From positions 9,282,288-9,346,287 of the forward strand of contig NC_092676.1 of the NCBI RefSeq assembly GCF_964355755.1: a DNA stretch of 64,000 nt, written 5' to 3'. This stretch comes from Antedon mediterranea (Eukaryota; Echinodermata; Crinoidea; Comatulida; Antedonidae). The notes beneath the pieces are model-generated. The model did no database searches, was not told the origin of the DNA, and was given only the letters and a program-made list of their open reading frames with translations. Below are positions 25,173 to 36,163 of this stretch, piece after piece (the first letter of the stretch is position 1; each line of letters starts with the position of its first letter). A program made the position numbers and the translations under genes.

Positions 25173-26739
25173 TTGAAGATAAGTATCATTTCACTTTAGT
25201 TTGTCCCTTTTATTCAGATATTAGAACTAAATATATTTTCATTTTATACAAATAACCCCTCTAAATTAAAATATATTTATCTTATGTCTACTACAAATAT
25301 CTCATTACTAAGCTTGGAAAATATATATATTTTTTTCATTTTAACGTAGAACAGAATTCTTAAACGCACTCTAATGTTATTGATTGAATTGTTACATTGT
25401 ATATTATTTGGGCCAAAGGCCATATAAATAACTATTTTCTTGGATCATTCCAAGAAAGAAAGTATACATAAATATATTTACCCTTCAAATTGTACTGCTG
25501 TACTTTTTTGGTTGGTTTATAGCCTTGTTGGAATGTTGGTTGTATTCAAGTAAACTGGAAATCACCTGCAATTGTGTATGAAAAAAATTGAAGGAAAATT
25601 AAAAAATATAGGATATTTAGTTTAAGGAAACGGAGACAGACTAAAACAGCATGGATTAGTTTGCTTTATTATTAGATTAGTAGGCTAGCCTAGGCTTAGG
25701 ATATGTTAAAATAGCAGCCATGCATGTCATCACGACACTAGCTAGAGTAGTACAACAACAATAATAATACAACATGCAGAACAGTAGTACTACTGTACCT
25801 AGTTTGGGCCTACAACTACTAGAGGCCTAGGGCTAGCTAGACTTTAGATAGAGGCCTAGGGCTAGACTTTAGAGGCCTCCTAGCCTAATAGGCCAAAATA
25901 ACAAAAGTGATCATGAATGAATGGAAATAAATCTCGTTTGTGTGGTAATGACATGTAGGCTAATAATAGGTTAATAATATAGTATTGTTGGGCTTTGTTT
26001 CTAGCCTACTATAGGCTAGTACTATGTAGAGGCCAATAAGACAATTTGCGGTCGTACACAGCCATGTAATCAATCAGCTAGCAAGGTGGGTCAAGCCAAG
26101 GCTGAAGCGCCTAGCTTACTAGCCAGCATGCAGCGAGCGGCGAGGCCTCCATTTTGTTGTCGATCTTTGATCATAGTTTGTAGGCCTATGCCTATAGTAA
26201 TAAGAGATAATAATAGACATATATGTCAGGCCTACCTTTTATAAAACAGCAAGATTTGTGCCTCATCCTTAATTTGATGCGATTAGCCAAATAATACCCA
26301 TTCTAGACCTGGCATCTCTGTGCTGCGTGATCGCCGATTTTGCCGCCGAGCTACACTGGCACAAAAACAAAGGGAGCCGTTTTTGGCTGTTGGCTTGCAG
26401 TTTTCTGATTGGTTGTTTACGGTCTGCCGGCCTATACGACGCATGCTCCATTATTTTCAAAAAGTTGTGCAGTATTTCTTATTCTTTACTCGATTTTATT
26501 TGATATAATTTAAATAATTGTTTGTTGCAATAATATAGGATTACAAATAATAATATTAATTATATTTTGAATGGTAATTACGGACCATGCTTCTATTCCC
26601 GTCACCTCAACCCAGAACACCCCCCCCCCCACCTCTCCCCTGGGTCCTCTCCCGGTCCCGTACTCCCACGACGTACACGTACACCCAGCCATCCGCTTTC
26701 GCTCTTCTCCGAATTCCCTTGGTTGTTAGGAAAAAAACT

Positions 26740-27150
26740 AGTTGCAAAACCAATTGAAACAACCAGTTGCCCGGTTGAAAAACCGATTGGACCAGTTGAC
26801 TAGTTGAACTCAGTTGAGCTTTGGGAATACCAGTTGGCCAGTTGGAAAAACCAGTTGACCTGTTGAAAAACCAGTTGACCAGTTTGAAAAACCAGTTGAC
26901 CAGTTTGAAAAACCAGTTGACCAGTTGAAAAACCAGTTGACCAGTTGAAAAACCAGTTGACCAGTTGGAAAAACCAGTTGACCAGTTGAAAAACCAGTTA
27001 GACCAGTTGAAAAACCAGTTGACCAGTTGTTAAAACCAGTTAGACCAGTTGAAAAACCAGTTGACCAGTTGTTAAAACCAGTTGAACCAGTTGGAAACCA
27101 GTTAGACCAGTTGAAGACCAGTTGGACCAGTTGAAATTTCCAACTGTTCT
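26740..27150. repeat. Right CCAGTTG minisatellite
   Basis: At least 20 copies of an approximately 20-bp unit, ACCAGTTGACCAGTTGAAAA and variants with GTTGTT or TTAGACC. The 144-codon reverse open frame over it (26810-27244) is a translation of the repeat, not a gene. Confidence 0.9.
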
Positions 27151-27171
27151 CAACTGGAATTTTTACCTGGG

Positions 27172-29519
27172 CTGTTGTTGTATTCATTAATGCGAATTGC
27201 CAAATGCATGGGGGACTTACAATTAATTCCTTTAATCTTTGCATTATCTCCTGATATAGTGTAGTTAGTTTATACCTCCATGGTTTAAACTACACACATG
27301 ATGTTAGCTATTTCAAATCCACTATAAAATACTATTTATAATGCGATGTAAATGGCGAATGTAATAATATGAAATTATGGAAATTTTAATTCACGACTGC
27401 TTTGATCTCACTCTCCACTAATATACCAAAATGAACAATAATTGATCTTTTGATTAAGAAAATTTAACTAGCAGCCAACGTTTCACCAATGAAAATTACT
27501 GTCAAACCCAAGAAAATATCATAGGTGCGCCTACTTTTTTTTATTTGTATTATTTATATGTACTACACAAATGTTATAATGTAAAAGAAAAATACTAGTG
27601 TCAAGTTTTTTTAAAAATTAACTTAGGCGCACTTTTAGTAAAAAAATGTTGTAAATGTATTATAGAACCATAGGCATCATATTTTGAAAAAATAAAAATG
27701 TCCAAATCATCTAAAATTCTAGTAAAGTACCCAATTTTTATACTAAAGATAAATAAATACATATAAAATCATTGTACCAAATTTGAACAAAATTGAAATT
27801 GGTTAAGTATTTTTCCGCGATGGTATTTTAATTATGTTTTTACAGTTTTATTTTATCCAAATAATACTAAATATCTATTACTAATAAAAATCTAACTTTC
27901 CGATATATTGTATTAACATTTTGGAATTAAATACTCTTTTATGAGTGGAACACACTTATGCTATTAAATATTAAATGTAATGTAATTATTAGTCATTAAT
28001 TAGATATTATTTGACTTTTTTTTCCCGTTAATTGAAACCTACGCGAAATAATATGAGAGGACGCTGTTTTACTGGTAATAGATATGGTTATTGTGTGTTC
28101 TATTCTTCCGCTCGAGTATTCTTTAACCCCACAGGCTACATCGTTTAAATAGCGAGATCATAAATATTTTTGTATTCTTATACTATAGGAAAGGTAATTC
28201 CATTTTGCTAAAGGAACCTTTAGAAATACAATAGCTTTTATTTATTTGTAGTTTATTCAACAAGAAACGAAAACTAAATATCTAAATAAATAAAGTATAG
28301 ACATAATTAATTGAATTAATAAGTACTTTTAGTACGATAAAATGTATTACCAATGGGCAAAATGTGTAGCATTGATGCCATAAAAAATAAATTGACGAGT
28401 CTCGGTAAATATGTAGGCTTAGCTCGTGGTTCAGTGTAGCGGAGGAAATTCACTTTAGCTGCGTATCCTTATCACCACTCCGCGATAGAAATTGGCCTAA
28501 CGGGTAGGCCTAGGACTTGTAGTGTGGGGGGCCTAGCAAGTCAAGTAGAAAGTGCCTCGGCCAACCTACGTTCCCTAGTAGGTAGAAGGTTAAGTTAGAC
28601 CATGCCATTTAGGCCTACTATAGCGCAAACAATTTCTGGTGGTTCTACTTTTTTATTTGTATTAAATGATTTATCAAAGCCTAGGCCTATAGCCTACTTA
28701 TACTACCTAGTAATGAACTAAGAATTACTTCGACGGGAAAATATTTATCGACGGAGCAAAAAATATCTCCATTCTTAAACAATAAGTTGACGAGTCTCAA
28801 AAAGTGTAGGCCTCTTTTGCGTGGGGAAATTTATTGATGTTGTATTGTATAAATTGTACTGTTAGAATAGCTAGTAGTAGGAGCTAGTTTTTTTGGAATG
28901 TGGAAGGATGTTTTCGTATCAAATTAGATTTGGATACAAATTGTTTTTTTTTCTAAAGACGTGGTTGCAATACAATCATGTAATTATGATAATAAGAGGC
29001 CTACTAGGGTAGGCATGACAGATCTGTTTTATTCTTCTTTCTTTTATGGGAACGAGATTTTTAGGGTTTTGGGGGGGGGGGGGGGAGGGGCTGGGGCCTA
29101 ACAGGCTAGTAGTATTAGTAGGCCTAGGCCTATATTTATATAAATTTTTGTTCGGAAATAAAATACATAGTTTATAAACACAAATTATTCTATAAAAATA
29201 TAAATAGGCCTAAATATAGTAAAAAACCCTAATTTAATGTAAGTTTGTTTTTTGTAAGACGCGCGCACAGATTGAAGGAGACATTTATAAAAATAGTCAT
29301 TTGTTTGCGCTTTTAATAGCGTATAATTTAAGTAATTGTTATTAAGATTGTTGTTCAAAATAACTCTTAAATTGAGGGCGCGATCGACAAACCCGTTAAA
29401 TTATCCAGAGAGGGCGTACTCCAGACTAAAAAGTGATTCCAACAGGAGGGGGAACCAACAAGATGCCGGCCGTAAATGTGTTCAAAAACATTATTTAATA
29501 TAAAAAATACTAATCTAAT
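27172..29519. other. Interior of the 18-kb element, non-coding
   Basis: No gene was recognised. Two related stretches (TTGACGAGTCTC at about 28391 and 28786) and a G-tract at about 29071-29083 stand out. Confidence 0.5.
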
Positions 29520-31440
29520 ATAATAATCAAAACACAATATGTTACGTTAATAAATAACATAAAAACTACGTTATTATAATACGTTTTTATAACATTATTA
29601 TTACATCTTAAAATAACGTTATTTTATAGTTTGTACTTTACGTTTTTACAACGTGTTTGCCGAACGTTTGCTTTGAACGTTGTATAAATGTTATATTTGG
29701 AGTTAATCAAGACTTTAAAATGTTATGTTAATAAGTAACATAAAATATACGTTATTATAATACGTTTTTATAACATTATTATTACATCTTAAATTAACGT
29801 TATGTTATAGTTTGCATTTTACATTTGTACAACGTATTTCACAAAGTTTGTCTTAAACGTTGTATAAGTGTTATACTTGTACGTTATTAAGACGTTAAAA
29901 CGTTACGTTAATAAATAACATTAAAACTAAGTTATTAAAAAACGTTTTTATAACATTATTGTTACATCTTAAATTAACGTTAGTTTATAGTTTGTTTTTT
30001 ACGTTCGTATAACGTATTTCTGAACGTTTGTCTTGAACGTTGTATAAATGTTATATTGATACGTTATCAAGTCGTAAACATGTTACGTTAATGAATAACA
30101 TATAAACTACGTTATTATAATACGTTTTTATAACATTATTATTACATCTTAAGTTAACGTTAGTTTATAGTTTGTATTTTACGTTCGTATAACGTATTTC
30201 TGAATGTTTGTCTTGAACGTTGTATAAATGTTATGTTGGTACGTTATCAAGACGTAAAAATGTTACGTTAATGAATAACATATAAACTACGTTATTATAA
30301 TACGTTTTTATAACATTATTATTACATCTTAAATTAACGTTAGTTTATAGTTTGTATTTTACGTTCGTATAACGTATTTCTGAACGTTTGTCTAGAACGT
30401 TGTATAAATGTTATATTGATACGTTATCAAAACGTAAAAATGTTACGTTAATGAATAACATATAAACTACGTTATTATAATACGTTTTTATAACATTATT
30501 ATTACATCTTAAATTAACGTTAGTTTATAGTTTGTATTTTACGTTCGTATAACGTATTTCTGAACGTTTGTCTTGAACGTTGTATAAATGTTATATTGGT
30601 ACGTTATCAAGACGTAAACATGTTACGTTAATGAATAACATATAAACTACGTTATTATAATACGTTTTTATAACATTATTATTACATCTTAAACTAACGT
30701 TAGTTTATAGTTTGTATTTTACGTTCGTATAACGTATTTCTGAACGTTTGTCTTGAACGTTGTATAAATGTTATATTGGTACGTTATCAAGACGTAAAAA
30801 TGTTACGTTAATGAATAACATATAAACTACGTTATTATAATACGTTTTTATAACTTTATTATTACATCTTAAATTAACGTTAGTTTATAGTTTGTATTTT
30901 ACGTTCGTATAACGTATTTCTGAACGTTTGTCTAGAACGTTGTATAAATGTTATATTGATACGTTATCAAGACGTAAAAATGTTACGTTAATGAATAACA
31001 TATAAACTACGTTATTATAATACGTTTTTATAACATTATTATTACATCTTAAATTAACGTTAGTTTATAGTTTGTATTTTACGTTCGTATAACGTATTTC
31101 TGAACGTTTCTCTTGAACGTTGTATAAATGTTATATTGGTACGTTATCAAGACGTAAAAATGTTACGTTAATGAATAACATAAAAACTACGTTATTATAA
31201 TACGTTTTTATAACATTATTATTACATCTTAAGTTAACGTTATTTTATAGTTTGTATTTTACGTTTTTATAACGTATTTTTCAAACGTTAGGTCTGAACG
31301 TAATATAATTGTCACATGTAAACGTTATTAAAACGTGAATATGTTACGTTACTATACAACAATAATCAAACGTTTCTCAATTACGTAAATAAAACGTTGT
31401 GAAAACGTTTTTGTAATAACGTAATTTTATTCACATTATG
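29520..31440. repeat. 180-bp tandem array, right arm of the 18-kb element
   Basis: The landmark ACGTTATCAAGACGTAAA recurs at 30061, 30241, 30421, 30601, 30781 and 30961, exactly every 180 bp, and with changes at 29881 and 31141. About ten units in all. The middle ones are nearly identical and the outer ones diverged, as expected from unequal exchange. Each unit holds about ten ACGT cores, many in AACGTT or TACGTT. Confidence 0.95.
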
Positions 31441-31822
31441 TAACGTTTTAATGACGTTGTGACAATGTACTTTTGTAATGTTATTATCGAAAACCAAACT
31501 ATAACGTTCGCGAATGTTGTCATAACGTTATGTGTTTGCTGGGTTTATTCGAATTGTTGTGATGTGTTGTTGCAATGCAATACTTGTGTATTATGCGCAT
31601 GTGGTAGGGCGTTATACGACAAAATAAATAAACACCCGAGGCGTATATTCGAGAGCAGGGTAGGGGATTTAAAAAAATGACCTATTTTAACCAACCCCAA
31701 AACTAATTTTGCTTCCAAAGTACTACTAGTGGTCCATACAGAACCTACTATAGTTGATTGTATCTTGCCCTTGTGTCCTTCCTTATTTTCACCATCACTT
31801 ACACTTTCTCGACTGTTTGCAG

Positions 31823-31942
31823 ATCACTGAGACTCAAGACGGAAATGTCGAGGACCCACTATGTGACTTCAGTTTCAGGATCAAACTGCTGTTTCACATT
31901 GATAGCTCCGAATCAAAAAAAAGGATCAAAATTTCTTATAGG
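31823..31942 (+). pseudogene. Exon: second half of CUB2, frame-shifted
   Basis: After acceptor TTTGCAG the phase-0 frame gives ITETQDGNVEDPLC, which continues YDYLQ as CUB domains do. The rest fits better in another frame (VTSVSGSNCCFTLIAPNQ, then KKGSKFLIG), whose phase matches the next exon. The exon is separated from its first half by the 18-kb insertion. Confidence 0.6.
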
Positions 31943-31981
31943 GTAGACAAAGCAGCTCAAACTTAATCACAAAAGCTGTTT

Positions 31982-32042
31982 CTGGGTGGTTTAGATGCTC
32001 GGCTAACAATCCCAGGGCCATGGGTTCAAATCCTGTCATCCA
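31982..32042 (+). repeat. tRNA-like sequence (SINE head or tRNA pseudogene)
   Basis: Possible acceptor pairing CTGGGT with ATCCAG, a TGGTTTAGATGCTCGG A-box-like stretch and a GGGTTCAAATCC B box. It is only about 61 bases and no proper anticodon arm forms, so it is a derived or decayed sequence. Confidence 0.4.
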
Positions 32043-32467
32043 GGATTTGTTTTTCTCATGACAGCTATACTCCCAAATAGTTGTAATAAGACTGTACATG
32101 GCCTCTCCAAGAGACTTGTCTCCAAACTCTACAAAAATCATTCAAATGTATTAGGGAAAAAAATGACTGAACTAATATTATTAAATTATTAAATTATATT
32201 GCTTGCATTATACACGCTTTGAAATCAATATTGATTTTGTAATCAGTATTAAAAGAAGTTTTTTTTTACACTTATTAAAGTTTAATATTATTTAATAGTG
32301 ATCTGTAATACACGACACCTCTGAGTTACTAAATAAATTAACTATGTGCAATTATGTCTACTATGTCTAATTTCATTCAGTCGTACAACCATAAAAAGGT
32401 AACTAAAGTGAGCAGGTACAAAGCATTACCATTGCGACAATGCACGAACAAAAAAATAACTTAAATA

Positions 32468-32551
32468 GAACAAGGCCATACATAGCTGCAGTCGTGCGCT
32501 CAAGTTAGTGTTTACCGACCAACCGACCGACATATTGAGCTGTAGAGTCGC
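32468..32551 (-). repeat. GGTC-repeat element, copy 1
   Basis: In reverse it reads GAGCTCAATATGTCGGTCGG, then GGTAAACACTAACTTGAGCG. It matches copies at 43632, 44902 and 56743. Confidence 0.75.
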
Positions 32552-32573
32552 ATTGCTGTATACTGGATATGGT

Positions 32574-32732
32574 GCGAAGAATCCCAATTAGCTTACTTCC
32601 TCAACCCAAATGAGTTGACCAATGATAAGAGATAGTTCAAATAATCCATCGCTTGTGATTGGTCAAATAAACTGCGTTGCGCTTAGCTGTACGTCCTTAC
32701 GTTAGAGCCCTGGTATTGGGAACTAAGCTATA
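32574..32732. mobile_element. Diverged copy of the 6.7-kb MITE
   Basis: Shares CCATCGCTTGTGATTGGTCA, TGCGTTGCG, ACGTCCTTACG and a GGGAACTAAGCT end with 6694-6822. Confidence 0.6.
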
Positions 32733-33348
32733 TAGGAAGCTTTCGATTTGCGACGACCGACGATCATTACATAATAGAAGTTCACTGTGTGTAGGCCTAT
32801 GAGTGAATATTGGGACGTGTTTCCTCAGTCATCCACGCCAATACCTGAGGGGAGGGGGGGGGGGGGGTGTTTGGTGGAGACACCGACAATTGTAAATGCG
32901 GAATCCCCCATTCTCAATCATCACTGTTGTTCCAGCAACGTAAAATTTGCCCAGGTTGCAAAGATAAAATAATTGAAAAACGGCGCTGGTGGTCCACCCG
33001 GAAATGGCACTTTGCATTATGAAAAAAAAATATAGCTGAGCTAAGATCATTTAAAAAAGAAAAATTAGCTGCTATTTTAACAAGTTTCATGACTTTCAGG
33101 TAGGGACTTAATAGAACAAAATACAATAAAACATGAATTTTAGAGTTGGTCAGGCGAATCTTGAAATAGTATATACTTCAAAGTTAGTGTTTCTTCATAA
33201 GAAAAAGCAAGTATTTTTTAATGTACTAATCAAGTTCTAATATTCTATACACATTTTTCATGTAGGCTAGTGGGCCTACTAGACAGGCCTAAAAGTGGAC
33301 CTTTTGACGTGTTATTATCATTAATCTTTAATTACATTTGATTTTCAG

Positions 33349-33451
33349 TGGTTATTTGATAGTGAAAATAGAACAAGATGATGTAAAAGTTACAGATTCA
33401 GACGATAACCATCGTAGCAGACTGTTGTATGACGTCAGTCGAATACAATAA
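33349..33451 (+). pseudogene. Exon: C-terminal tail and stop of the first ADAMTS-like gene
   Basis: Acceptor TTTTCAG; joined to the previous exon it reads GGYLIVKIEQDD and an Asp-rich hydrophilic tail to TAA. The stop codon overlaps an AATAAA at 33447-33452. The assignment rests on phase agreement and position, not on a known domain. Confidence 0.5.
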
Positions 33452-33572
33452 ATCACAATAGTGTCTGTATTAGGAACATCAACATAAAGTAGATCTTATA
33501 GGCTTCAACTAAAGTATGTCGAGGAGTTTCTGCGTGAGGTAGCGCTTTTAGCGTTACATTTATATATTGGCA

Positions 33573-35815
33573 ATGGACAATGCTGTAATACCAAAGGACA
33601 TGATACATCTGAATGCCTTTTTACCTAATGTTGTTCCACTACTGTCTTTAGATGTTCTCCAGCCATTGTTACAAGATAACCTACAGGTAAGCATGTGGTA
33701 CATATAGGGACTATACTATACCATTTATAAGTCGTGGTAGAAGACTTAGTACCCACTCCATAACTAAAATTTACTCTTTAAGAACATGTTTGTATTCCCA
33801 TATTTGAAAAATTCCATTTCTTCTTGTCATTTGTTAAATGCAATCAATAGATTTCAATTGAAGTTTGTCCTAACACAATTCTAATTTTAAAGAATATATG
33901 AACGTACGTACAATTTTAAGCGACATTTACTAATACTACATAACCTATTGTATGGAGCACAAAAACAAAATGGAGATATCTGCACAAAGACCTCTGTAGT
34001 ATTATGAGGTTAATTAAGAAAATATAAATATTACAAAATGATGGTACTAAAACAGTTTATCAGTTTATCCATATTCATTCGTTGTTTTTAGGTTAAACTT
34101 GGAAAGGGTGCATTTGGTGAAGTATTGTTCAATCGTCTTGGTGGAGAAAATGGTGAACTTGTCGCTGTGAAAAGGTGCTTATTAGCTGACAATGACAAGA
34201 TACCAATAAGCTTCAAGTAAGCATTGAAGCAAGAACTCAGATGATGTTGTCTGCTGAGATATGCGACGTGTTCCCGCGTGTTTATGGTACCTGCACATAC
34301 GGCACGAGGGATGGGATCATAATGAAATTTATTGGGGATTGATCAACATTCGAAACTGTAACGTTATACGATGTTATTACCAAGAACATGGTTTATCTAT
34401 CTTTAACTGATGGATTTCACTGCGCACTAGATATTGTAATTGGAATCAAATCAAATCTATGCAGACATTTGGTTTGATTCACAACGATCTAGCAAGCAGA
34501 AATATACTTCTACATAAAGTCGATCACCACTGGGCAGCAAAGATTACGGACTTTGTCTGTGTGTGTTCATCGGCCGTTCCTTACGACGTACAATTGAATG
34601 ACACACCAGTAGACGAAAGAATGGGGCGGATTATCAAATACCGCGAATACGCGCCGGAACGATTTTATCCGGAGTCGCATTTGCGTCAGATATTTACAGC
34701 CTAGGAATCACGATTGTCAACATTGCTGATCATGTCAACTCCAACTTTCTACGCGTATCCGGATATTCACCCCCTGGACATTTACCTCCGGAAAACTACC
34801 CCTCGGACAACCACAACCTGGACAACTACCCCCTTAGGACAACTACCCCTTTAGGACAACTAACCCCCGGACAAATACCCCAGGACAACTACCCCCTTAG
34901 GACAACAACCCCTTAGGACAACTACCCCCTGGACAACTACCCTCCGGACAATTACCTCCTAGGAACAATTATCCCCCGGACAATTACCCCCCCCCCCCGG
35001 GTAATTACCCCGCGGACAACTACCTCTGACACAATACTCTCCGTAGGACAACTACCTCCTGAACCTGGACAATACTCCGAGGGCAAATAATCTTTTAGGA
35101 CAACTACCTCCGTAGGACAACTAACTACTGGACAACTAACCCCTGGACAACTATCCCCCGGACAATTACCCCCTATGAACAATTACCCCCTGACAATTTC
35201 CCCCGGACAATTACCCCCCCCCCACCCCGGGTAATTACCCCGCGGACAACTACCTCCTGGACCTGGACAATACTCCGAGGGCAAATAATTTTTTAGGACA
35301 ACTACCTCCGTAGGACAACTAACCCCTGGAAAACACCCACCCAGACAACTATCCCTTTAGAACAACTACTCCCCGGACGGACAACTACCACCCAGACGGA
35401 CAACTACCACCCAGACCATTCAACAACTTGACTCTGCATCAGTGTATAATAGGAATTAATAACTATATTTTAATTCGTTACTTTGACGAATTACTATTCA
35501 TTATTGTAAACAAAAGTAAAAGATTGAGTCCTAAGGGAGGGGGTAGTTGTCCGGGGGGTAGTTGACCGGGGGGTAGTTACCCGGGGGTAGTTGTCCTAAG
35601 GGGGTAGTTGTTCGGGGGGTTGTTATCCTAAAGGGGTAGTTGTCCTAAGGGGGTAGTTGTTCGGGGAGTAGTTGTCCTAAGGGGGTAGTTGTCCGGGTGG
35701 TAAATATCCGGGGGGTAACTGTCTAGGGGGTAAGTGTCCTAGAACCCTTTCTACAATGTGTTGGTAAATTATGCTCGAGTACGGATCCGAAAGAATTGAG
35801 TATATAAAAGCGAGG
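33573..35815 (+). pseudogene. Protein kinase pseudogene, interrupted by a repeat element
   Basis: A first exon (33573-33686) starting with ATG encodes a leucine-rich stretch ending LLQDNLQ; donor GTAAGC. The next begins at 34092 after TTTTTAG and gives VKLGKGAFGEV (glycine loop) and LVAVKRC (VAIK lysine). The coding sequence then breaks at a TAA (34218) but goes on as EARTQMMLSAE, stops at a TGA (34339-34341), and continues as GLIHNDLASRNILL (catalytic loop HxDLxxxN with N in place of R, 34474-34515), ITDFVC (DFG changed to DFV), YAPERFYPES (APE) and, after another frame change at about 34680, SDIYSLGITIVNIAD (helix F). The C-lobe end, LCSSTDPKELSI, resumes at about 35760 after the repeat element. 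Loss of DFG and many breaks make it a dead gene. Subfamily is unclear; HNDLASRN looks tyrosine-kinase-like. Confidence 0.75.
34757..35747. mobile_element. Foldback-like element with GGACAACTACCCC arrays, inside the kinase pseudogene
   Basis: From about 34760 to 35410 there are some 30 units of GGACAACTACCCCC and variants. From about 35535 to 35735 the same word appears in reverse (GGGGGTAGTTGTCC). The outer ends resemble each other as inverted repeats (CCCCCTGGACATTTACC against the complement of GGTAACTGTCTAGGGGG). Kinase coding sequence stops just left of it and resumes just right of it, which marks it as an insertion. Exact ends are uncertain by some 15 bp. Confidence 0.75.
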
Positions 35816-36163
35816 TTGTTATCAGGAATCAAATATATTCGATAAAATACAGTACATGATAGAGTTGAAGAATTTCATAAATATAACTTACCAAAAATCA
35901 TCATAGTTTTTAAAAGGTTTCTATTGTTTAGATATTGTTAATATCTATAACATCAAATTTGCCTTATAATAACACATGATTCAAATAAACTGCAAAGATT
36001 TTCTATTAATATTCGAAAGCTACTAGACACTGAATAGAAACAATATACCACTTATGTTAACAGGTTTAGTTTTTTTTAAAGCCAGACAATTGGTCAAGGA
36101 TCATAACTATACGTCTGCGTGACGAAGAGATTAGTTATTTATCAGATATCACAAGCGACGAGT

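Larger units (their letters stand above)
23582..27171. mobile_element. Nested foldback-like element with CCAGTTG arrays
   Basis: The ends CCCAGGTAAAAATTCCAGTT (23582-23601) and AACTGGAATTTTTACCTGGG (27152-27171) are inverted repeats. Flanks TTTCCT and CTGTTG give a possible 2-bp duplication (CT). Inside the left end, about 23600-23850 is an array of CCCAGTTGTGAATTTT-like units. Inside the right end, about 26740-27150 is an array of ACCAGTTGACCAGTTGAAAA units. The interior holds a separate MITE and non-coding DNA. The plan is the same as the 18-kb element that surrounds it. Confidence 0.8.
13549..31543. mobile_element. 18-kb foldback-like DNA element with tandem-repeat arms
   Basis: The ends are perfect 11-bp inverted repeats, CCCAGCAAACA at 13549-13559 and TGTTTGCTGGG at 31533-31543. 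Flanks read GTATT before and TTTATTCG after. The duplicated empty site reads GTATTTATTCG, so the insertion made a 2-bp duplication (TT). Inside each end is a long ACGT-rich array: left about 13560-14560 with a 150-160-bp unit, right about 29520-31440 with a 180-bp unit. No transposase was recognised in the interior, so it is probably non-autonomous. Total length is 17,995 bp. The layout resembles foldback elements such as the sea-urchin TU family, but the size is unusual. Confidence 0.75.
11874..33451 (+). pseudogene. ADAMTS13-like gene, 3' part (TSP1-CUB-CUB-end), probably a pseudogene
   Basis: Six exons with good GT-AG borders are seen: 11874-12012 (TSP1), 12105-12289 and 12627-12788 (CUB1), 13153-13340 and 31823-31942 (CUB2), 33349-33451 (tail, stop TAA 33449-33451). 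Splice phases agree at every border if three lesions are allowed for: a 2-bp insertion in CUB1 exon 1 (TGTGTG near 12185), an in-frame TGA at 12635-12637, and a net one-base frame change in the second CUB2 exon. TSP1 repeats followed by two CUB domains at the C-terminus are typical of ADAMTS13. Exons for the protease half are not seen to the left, where transposons occupy the sequence. The neighbouring ADAMTS gene in the same window has no frame break in 14 exons, which argues that the lesions here are real decay and not sequencing error. The intron inside CUB2 carries the 18-kb element. Confidence 0.7.

Noticed and set aside
26810-27244. 144-codon reverse open frame rich in STGFSTGL-like repeats
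   Set aside because: It is the translation of the CCAGTTG minisatellite; the open frame follows from the unit containing no stop in that frame.
29520-31440. CRISPR-like regular repeat
   Set aside because: Units are contiguous with no unique spacers and the DNA is clearly eukaryotic.
34952-35182. Reverse open frame with CPG/SCP-rich repeats
   Set aside because: By-product of the GGACAACTACCCC array.
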